In this document: one piece after another, positions 55,260-64,000 of the stretch | How positions within the stretch are numbered: position 1 is the first letter of the stretch | Layout of the letters: every line of letters starts with the position of its first letter | Assembly (NCBI GenBank): GCA_004794785.1 | Contig: SJOL01003030.1 | Coordinates: forward strand, 87,198 to 151,197 | Source: Opisthorchis felineus | Taxonomy: Eukaryota; Platyhelminthes; Trematoda; Opisthorchiida; Opisthorchiidae | DNA: 64,000 nucleotides | Direction: 5' to 3' | Program-made: the position numbers and the translations under genes | The notes under the pieces: model-generated | Databases searched by the model: none | Told to the model about the DNA's origin: nothing | What the model saw: only the letters and a program-made list of their open reading frames with translations

Positions 55260-58200
55260 TTCTACTGAGGGGACGTGCCCAGGTGCCGCTGAATGACGAA
55301 TCTCAGTAACAGTAGCGGGGCCGCGGAAGTCACGTCAAGGGGTTGAGGATTTGATGGTTAAAACGTGGCTTTTTAACATTAAAATGTCGGTGGTTATCCA
55401 CGAACGATACATGGGCACACTCGAGGTTGCTCGTATGCAAAATGAGGTCATGAGAAGTTTGAACGCCCTCTAGGTGATGACGCCACTGGCAACCAATTTG
55501 CACTCTAATGACAGGGAGACAGGTTATGCGCTCGCCACGGAAAGGAACGGTATTACTCCTGGCCCCGTACTTTGTGGCATGCCCTTAGAAGTGTGCTCAG
55601 GGTCTGGCAACAGTTCACTCACTGGCTCAGAGTTCGTAGGATTAGCTGCCTTTCACCCATTGTAGTGGTCAACACCAAATCCCGTAGGTCAAGTCGTTCA
55701 GACAAATGACGTCCATCTCGTCCCCATAGTGTCATAGCCTACAGGTTTCTGGTTTCTGCCAAATATTCGCGGTTTCTCCCTGATATTTTGAGTACTCTTC
55801 TACTCAATAGAGAAAGTGAATGCCATGGAAAGTGAAGGTTAATTATGCGCAAAAAACTCAAGTGGCGATGAATAAAACTTTATGGTGCTTTTTGCGAACG
55901 TAATTATGACAGGGCCTACAAAAACCATGTATGTGAACAAAAGACGCAAATCTATCACCACAAATTGCACCAAATTTGGAGGCCGAATAAAGTGGAAACG
56001 CAGCGTAAGGCTCCGTGAGTTGTATTAAGACAAGTGTCCGAACACACGAACACACATCCTGTCCTACGATCAGTAGTGGATCACACGCAGACGAGGCCTT
56101 TTACGAAGATGGTCAGTGAATCGGAATCCGTCGAGGTTATAGGTTTTGATGAACTAATCATGATAATGATAGCTTCCAGGAACTTTACTATTGCGGAGAG
56201 CTTGACTTATCTGTTAATAAAGAACCAGAACAGAGGAGATGCTATTGGCGCAAAATCTGCAACAGCAACCGCGACGACTGCCGCTGCTGAAGTGGGCCTT
56301 TACAAGCTGTCCTGATTGTTTGCAAATTATATTTTTCAAACCCCCAGGCTGGACGCGGACAATTGCAACATGGGAGAACGACGGCGGTATAGCAATAAAG
56401 CGTCGTGAATATATCTATTCCTAGTATTTTCAATGTTATATTCAATGATGTATTCGATGTTACAAGCGAATTTTATGTTGGTATGAAGCAGGGAAATGAT
56501 TTCCCTCCACTTGGACTGCGTAATATCAATCTTCAGGGAGTCATTGTCTAGCCTTCCGTGTTGGGCACAATTTTACTGGGGCGACAGCTAAGTCTCACAC
56601 TTTGGAGCACTTGCCCGCAGCCTGGAGTGCGACAGACGAGTTTGATATTGCAAGATATTCCAAGAGGAGATCTTCATATGTATGGTCCACGGCGCTTAGG
56701 AAACCATCACTGATGTTTCACATTTGAAAGACTACTAAACCACTGGATACGATCCTGGTCACAAAATTCACGGAACCACACGCTTGTTGGTAAATGGAAG
56801 ACCTTTCGACCCGGCTGCGGCTATATTACCAGTAGACCAAGGAAGAGATTGTAGGAACAGAAGTTGATGCCGTGGCTATGACCGTAACCCTGAATGAGGA
56901 AGGTCGGTGTGCTAAGGCGTAAGTACCACCGTAACTGCGTACCAACCATTGAAAGCGAAAAACAATTATGATGGCGGGATGCGCTTCCCATACAACTGCA
57001 CGGAACAAAGCAAAGCTTACACCCAGGCACAACGTTTTGGTGCCGCTCTTAGCAGTGGTAGACATAAGATCCTAATGGATGTGTCTATTTTGTACTTTTA
57101 CTGATTTGGACTAGACTAGTTAATTGTGGGACTATTTTGTCGGAGAGTATTGTAATCATGAGTTTTCTTTTTTGGAGACTGTTATGCTTTAGTCCTCAAG
57201 CAGACCGCTGAACCTGTTCCATAAAAATTTGTTAGCAATCTCCTTTTCCGTTTTGTTCGTTATAAAGCAATATTTAAGCACTTTATAGGTCATATTGTCC
57301 GAGGAATGTCGGTCGCCAGCATTGTTGTACCCTTTGTGCGCGAAAGGCACCAGAGGCTCATAACGGCTGAAACTAGCTGCTTCTGGTGTGCAAAGTCGCC
57401 ATGCTCCGTCGAAGTGGTTAGGATTATGTGAAACACACGTCCACAAAAATCACAACTGGCCCGGTGGAAAGGCCAACAGAAACCACCATTAGAGGTGGGC
57501 AATGAGAGGTTTTCATCGAGAACATTGGACGGTTTGCTAAACTTACTGACGTACATGCGTTGGAATAAATCGAATAACCACTGTCAACAACAATGAGGAC
57601 ATTTTCTTCTTGCTTAAGGGGTTTTTCAGATTATTTATGTACTGGAGATTTGCAGGTTTCAAAACCTTATCCCGAGAAAGATGCCAGGGGCAATCAACTC
57701 AATCGAGCCTCGTTTGTAGCATGTTTGAATGCGTAATAACCACATGTATTCCTTTTAATTAGCCTCAAATGGGCGTATCCGTTTAACCCAAAGTAGTGAA
57801 GGTCCAGGATGCCCCCGGGCACTCTCAGTGTTCTTCGATTCTATACCATGATTTCGACCCCGTGTTTCGCCACCATCCAATCCACTTGGTCCTGCCACGT
57901 CTTTGCCCTGTCTAATCCTGCCCAATCTTCTTCCTAAGGCCAGTATAGATTTTAATTTTTTTCTCCTCGCCGCATACTGACATCAATAAGATAATGACAC
58001 GGGTTCCTCTGACGTTCAGTCCGAAACGTTTTGGTTGTATTGTGTCTTCGCTGCTGGAAGATTTTACCGGCCTGCTTGCCTGCTGGATACAAAGTTGCAT
58101 GAAGTTAGTGTGGTACTAGTGAACAAAAACGCAACATCGCGCTATGTGATCATGTGTCACCAAAATGGCCGGGCGGTCTGCTAAGTGCGGAGCTTGGCAT

Positions 58201-61200
58201 ACAGAAGCTAATGAAGTACTATTACTGGCACAAGAGAAGGGGGACAAAATATGAGCCCGGGAGATAAACCACTGTTGAATCTAACTTGACATCATGAAAA
58301 TTCCCTTATTCATTTGCCTGCTCCAGCCATGCACTTTTGTTCTCCACATGCTTTTCTCATCCCTACCCACCATTCACTTTACAACGAAGACCGTCCTGTC
58401 CTACATTAGTATTTAGCATGTGTGTATGTGCGTGTGCACAGCTAACCTGCTTACTCATGCATGATCGTGCTTTGTCTCATAAGCCTGCCCTGAGTAATTT
58501 TGTCGGGATTTCCTTGTGATCGCGCCGCCAATCAGAATCACCAGCCTGACCTTGAAAGGGAAGAATGAAACCCACACTCCTGAGCCAATATTTCTTTCGT
58601 TATTGTCCGGTGTGCGGAACTTGACACAGCACTGTGACGGTCAACGGCATACTCGTGCACTCTTTGGCGTCACAAGCGCGTACGAGTGTGGCTTTTGCAT
58701 AATTTTACCCACTTGTGTAAATAGTACGCAGACTTTTGAACGCATGTCATTCTTTTGGGATTCGATGGTGTCAAACCTACGTGCGACTCAAAGTTTCCTA
58801 GCACTAACTACATCGATCCAAAGGGTAATCCTACATCAAACAGCACCTTTCAGTCGAGCCAAGCAGTGAGACACTTAGAGTTACGGGAGGTTTTGGAAAC
58901 CTCCTCTTTTTCGCCTCTCTCGCACGGGATAAAACCTTACGAACGATCAGCAAAACAGGGTGACCAGCAGTTCTCTAACACCTTCACAAGCAAGGTTATC
59001 ATAGCAGCCACAACCCAAAATTGGTTCGTCACTGGTACGTTATAGTTCATTTCCATGTTCATATTTCTCTAGTTCTCTGGAATGTCTTAGGAAATTTTGC
59101 TTCTTCTGTCTACACACTAGCTGTCAAATCTAGACCAAGGACCAACGAACAAATGCCTTGTCTAACCCAATAGGGTCTATGTGAGCCCTCCATCGCTCCA
59201 TCTTATGGACCCCACACCAAACGCCATATAGGCAGTAGCCCTGCTGACTCCTGTTGTGAGGCGCCTTTCCCCAGCTACTTAGTCTACGCATGAACGTGAC
59301 GTCTCAGGGAAATCCAACAGAAATTGGAGCGCAGACACATTTACACCCCGTGATTTCTACTAATAAGTGCTCTCCGCAGCTTTCTGGGTAGCGTATACTG
59401 TGCGTTTGTCTAATCACTAACACCCTGCTTTTTTCGAATTTCGTTTTTTATCACCGCCAAATACAGTTTCAGCGCTCCTTCCAAACATAGCAAGATGTGT
59501 CTATCTGGAGATTTTCGGTCGGGACATTACGACAGCCTTTACTGGCGAGAAGCGCTGTTTGAATGGTTGAACCATCTTGTAAACACTTTCCGTGAAAACG
59601 GGGTTATTGAATTTATCAATCGGATCGTTGACGTACACGGCAGCTAGTGAGGACCAAGTGCTGAATACCTCGGAAGTTTAATGGTGATTGTGGTGGGCTG
59701 GGACATACATTTTTGGGTCTTGACATTTGTCTGTCTACCAGCAGACTCCGTAAAACACATGCGCTTGTTGTAGCCTTAGAGATCTTCAGACCGCTTAGCA
59801 GACAACGGTATCCGACAGATGCAAGCACTTTATGCAAAGCAAGGAAAAATACATGGATGCATTTTCATTTGTTCACTAAATCTGCTGTGCGCTCTTGTGC
59901 TAGCTGTAATAAGGACGATCAGAATTTTATTTGCACGAGCTCTTGAACCAAAACTGTGCGGTTTGTTATTCATAAGTAAAGACCCACTGTACCAGGGAAA
60001 ATCCTTTTGATCCTCTTACGTAGCACAATTTCAGGCCAACTGGATAATGACGTTTTCTCATGTTGAGGTCACAGCTCTCAAGGATTTAACTGGTTGGCGG
60101 ACCCTTCGAGCGCCGAACAAAGCTCTTCCCCCAGAGCAGTGAGCTCATCTGAGACCCTCAAAAATCGCCGGTGTGACTTTTGTTTCCGGAGGAAAGGTAA
60201 GGCAGTTCACTCCAATTCTCCTTGGGTGTTGGGCTTTAGCACACTCACCCTGTGCGGTATCTCAAGTGAGACGGTGTAGCCCTGGATTATCTTTGCAGAA
60301 AACCAAACTGAAATATAGCGCCTATTTCTGCAACATCGCCGACAACTGGCATTCCGTCTGCCTTCAATGTCTGCGTCCCTCCGCTTAGCCTGGCCTGAAA
60401 TTGCACATGCCCTAACAAAATTTTTAATTTTTTTGCGCATTTCTACAGGCAGATTTGAGATTCTCGTAAATATGATTTTGGCCTATGTGTTCTTTTCATC
60501 CTTAGAGTTTTGTGATGACCGGGCTTAGAAAAAACTATGTTCCAAGTTCTATTTTTGATACCTGGAGGCCCTGCTGGTCACCGCCGTTAAACTCAATCCA
60601 CAAGTGTTTGTCTTATTTCATTTTGTGTTAAGTGTTTTCCAGTGAAAATTTTTATATTTCTCAGGAAACACTCGCCTTTCAACTGTTGATTCTCATGTTC
60701 TCTATAACCGTTTTGCTACAGTTAAGTTCTCACACCCTGTCTAATGAATAAACGTGCGGTCATTCTAGGACGGGAACATCTCAAAACCATTCTGGGAGTC
60801 GCCTCCAGGACCAGGTATGTGCCCATGTTTAAGAGGTCATTTTTGACATCTTTAGTGCCCCTTCCTATATCCTATAAAATTCAGGTTCATAACGGGAGAG
60901 TCTTCACCGTACTATAGCTTACAAACGCTCATCAGTGTTCTGAATCCGTCGCATTGCTTCAGTACGTCTCCTAGAGATCCAATCATATAGGTTACTTACT
61001 TGAACTGTTATTCCCAAAAAAGCGTCCTAATGTCACCTGCTGGTTAAGCGTTTTCCTCAGGGCTGGTTCAGGGACTGGTACGAACAATTACGGCTCCTGG
61101 TGCTAACTCACCTGCGGGTCTCATGCCATCAGTTAAATGTCATTGGCCCTCCATGTGCAACGCTCGTATTTCGCCAGTGACCAGCAGCATTGACCCATCG

Positions 61201-62260
61201 GGCGGCTTTTGTGGACAACTGCCCGATACACTACATTCTTCGTAAATCAATTGGATCAGCCGGTAGCTGCTGTTCTTGTGGAGACCTTTTGGCAGTGGCG
61301 CTGTTTACCCACGAAAACTTGGGGCGTCATGTCCGCAGTGTTTTTCGTTAGGAAGGTGAAAAGTTTGACGGGATGTCACGATCCACAGCATCCTTCAAGT
61401 GGGACTTCGCGGGCGGACGTTCTGTGGCAAGCGCGATAACGCGTTTGTTTCTGTCGTGTGGTCCCTGCCCCGCATGTGAGCTATTTAGTCTATCACACTG
61501 CCAGATACTGGGGTTGTACTTATGGAGTATGTGTGACCAATTTGTAATTTCTCCGAGAGGTCTTCCCGGTTGTAGCCTCTTGAAAGCAGGATTCCAATAG
61601 AAGCGGCCATAAAACGGTTGAAAACAGCTGCCTGTCAGCTAAACAGATTAGTGTTTATCTAATATTACTTGCAAGTACAGCATTGCCTGTCAGAGTTTGC
61701 ACCGAGTTCTCATGGGTTCTCGAAATATCCTCAGCTGTTTTGCCCTTGACAGCTTATCTTTTAAAGTATGAAGCACGATGTGCTAAAAACGACCAGCTCC
61801 GGCGATACCATCCGTGATCTTGGTATTTTCGGTTCTTGGGTTCCTTCGCAACCAGTGCCGAGAATGCCACTGGTATAGTAGATGTGGCATTTACATATAC
61901 AAAACAACAATTCCAACCCAAACGGGTTTAATTTTCATTTACTTTGCACCAAAATGGCCTTGGATAGTCTATTGGCAGTCAATGAAACTACCAAGTATGC
62001 ATTGGTTTGTACCGTCTTAGGAAACTGGATTTCTGAATCAGTGCGGAAGGATCAGAGGCTCGGAGGCTGCTCGCTAATGCTTGGCTGTACAAATAAGCCG
62101 AGAAAAAAAGAAAGAAACTAAAAGCAATCAAAACAGCACTCCGTCGTACGATCACTCCACAACACTTTTGATCCACTTGTTACTCACTAGCGACTCACGC
62201 TGCAAACATAGAATAGTATTCGTTTACTCCACAGCTATTACTTAGGGCTATGGTCCTAGC
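55260..62260. other. Intergenic stretch: nothing recognised
   Basis: Seven kilobases without a recognisable gene or repeat from the families above. T- and C-rich on plus in places; open frames are all under 120 codons and appear random. Confidence 0.55.
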
Positions 62261-62266
62261 GACTGA

Positions 62267-62620
62267 TTACAAACAACGACTCTTGGTAAGTAAGTTGAAG
62301 TAATTTGTAGATGTCCCGGTAGTCAAACAACTGTCTCTGAATTGCTGGATGAGGATGGTTTGTCGACCATAAACGAATTGACACTCACTCTCTCGGTAAG
62401 AAACAGATAGGAGAAACTGGTTATCACAAACTGCCAGAGTCAGTTTCACGAACTTTGAAGCGACACAAGCTATTTGTTCATGAAGCTTTGCAATCACAGC
62501 GAAAAATGCAGAACGTCTCCAAGGCCAAAATATTGATGATGCTTGTTTTTCGTGAGTTGGGTAGTCAAAGTCCGCCTGAAGAACTGCGTAAAAGTATTGT
62601 TGCTGGTGGTGCGAACACAT
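62267..62620 (-). other. Possible isolated coding exon, unknown
   Basis: Minus frame of 117 codons containing LHEQIACVASKFVKLTLAVC and DNQFLLSVSYRES; a consensus donor (GAGA|GTGAGT) occurs at about 62390. Both strands are open here, so it may be chance. No family recognised. Confidence 0.2.
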
Positions 62621-63519
62621 CCGACAAGATATTCAGCATCATCGATTCCACAACACTCGCATACCTTGCTAGTACATAGGCTGTCAGTGATGATAGCAAA
62701 GCAACTTTGATCTCTACATTTATGACCAAACTAACCGGATGCACAACAGTCATTATCAATTCATGGAGTGCACTGTAGTTCTGTGGGTTTTGCTCGCTCT
62801 GACAATCGGCTGGGCTTAAATCACTTCCTTGAGCTCCTTCGCCTCGCAGACGACTAACTCAGCCTGCGATGCCAATTCAAAATACCAGTTGTAGCTTCTG
62901 CTTCTGGCACGAGCAGCACGACCCCAAAACCCCGGGACGATGATCTTTTCCGTTCTCTAATGATGAGCGGAACCAATAGATATCAACGACAGGCGTCTAT
63001 GTTATCGCTCAGGAAACCACTAAGGAAACAGGCTCAGTTTCCGACCAAAACTTTGACCCCAGCATGCTAGTCGGCGTTCGTCTGACCGATCCAATTGGCA
63101 GCGCAAACCGCAAAATCTATTGCTCTCATATAACAGAGGACAGGTTGATAAAATATAACGAGCTGAGCCCACTCACCAACATCGGAAGATTACGTCACCA
63201 CCAAAGGACCGACCGTGTCATCGGCGTCCGAACATCAGTTGTGGGCATCAAGTCACTTTGGCATACTTAATGACACACGTAAAAAACGGCATATCTCTAA
63301 CAAGACTCAGTCGAGTTTTGACTTAAGCAGCGCCAACTATTTCTTTAAAAGAACTGCCAGTGATCCCTCTGTTGAACGACGAATCATATGGTCCCGACAT
63401 TATCCACTAATATTCAACCAACGTTTTGGCCCGCGTTGAAATTGTCGTCGAAACGTTTGATAAAAGACCTTCTGACTATCAAGGTTTCCCAGACGCGTCT
63501 CATGGGCGTTTCCGATGAA

Positions 63520-63778
63520 TACCTGCGGATAGCAAAATACACTCATTTGCCAACAAATTTGGTTTTTGCGAGAGACTCACCTGGAACCCAGGTGAATCCC
63601 TCGTTTGTGATGTTTCCATGCAATTGAATGTGCTGCACCAGGCCGCCTCATGTTTCAGTTGCTACGATATTCAAGATATCACGATATATGTATATTCGCA
63701 ATGCACTACTCATAAGGTTGCTGAAAGTTCTTCGACAGCCCAAGACCGGTTTCGCCCTTGTTGGATATCGTTCTTCTT
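63520..63778 (-). repeat. Hammerhead-bearing repeat, reverse copy
   Basis: On plus: CAAAATACACTCATTTGCCA, GAGACTCACCTGGAACCCAG, CAATTGAATGTGCTGCACCA, GCACTACTCATAAGGTTGCT, then GACAGCCCAAGACCGGTTTC. On minus it retains GGGC-GAAACCGGTC and the stem I strand TTGGGCTG, but the CTGATGA box is lost (ACGATAT). It complements the 21.42 kb copy. Confidence 0.82.
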
Positions 63779-64000
63779 TTACTAAGTTGATGATAAGGCA
63801 TTCGACTTATCACTGAACGACAATGTCGCAACGTCTTTGGACAGAGATTCGTCTACCCGAGGAGTATTCAACTGACTTTCGCTTTGTCGATTATACCGGC
63901 AAAATTGTTTAGCACAGGGATAGAGGTCACCTCTTCTTTTCCCTTCTAACCGTGCCAGTGTTTAAAACAAAACGTCTCAACTTACACGAAAAGTAAGACC

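Noticed and set aside
58337..59045. Plus-strand frames of 96-117 codons
   Set aside because: Overlapping frames with no homology, no codon-use coherence and no splice signals that link them.

Overview
The window looks like eukaryotic, intron-rich, repeat-rich DNA of a flatworm, most likely a digenean trematode other than Schistosoma. The base composition is moderate. The repeats fit that group: tRNA-headed SINEs, EN-RT LINEs, hammerhead-bearing repeats and Penelope-like fragments. The species assignment is inference. There is no prokaryotic-style gene organisation, no CRISPR array and no rRNA.

Positions 1-40463 on the minus strand hold one very large gene, recognised here as a huntingtin (HTT) orthologue. 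I built 34 coding exons from homology blocks plus splice signals. Reading phase is conserved across all 33 junctions, giving 7431 nt or 2477 codons, and the gene runs out of the left edge of the window. The order of homologous blocks follows animal huntingtin throughout, from an N17-like start to a segment within the C-terminal HEAT domain. The N-terminus has no polyglutamine or polyproline tract. One intron (after exon 16) has a GC donor. A (TA)18 microsatellite lies about 160 bp upstream of the start codon.

The introns carry repeats. There are nine copies of a tRNA-derived SINE (seven on the gene's own strand), LINE fragments, one 2-kb LINE remnant (23.46-25.49 kb), two Penelope-like GIY-YIG endonuclease fragments (21.5-22.4 kb), and several copies of a repeat that contains a hammerhead-ribozyme-like core (17.1, 19.1-19.4, 21.1-21.5, 33.0-33.5 kb; a further copy lies at 63.5 kb outside the gene).

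From 40.7 to 48.1 kb there is a pile-up of nested, decayed retroelements. It holds a Ty3/gypsy relic in which protease is joined directly to the post-integrase tail, a plus-strand LINE 3' half, a near-complete minus-strand LINE (5' region, endonuclease, RT, tail) with a SINE inserted between 13-bp target-site duplications, a third LINE endonuclease fragment, and another SINE. From 48.1 kb to the right end I see no supportable gene. There is one possible (ATT)n-tailed retroelement (about 53.6-55.25 kb), a possible isolated exon near 62.4 kb, and the hammerhead repeat at 63.5 kb.
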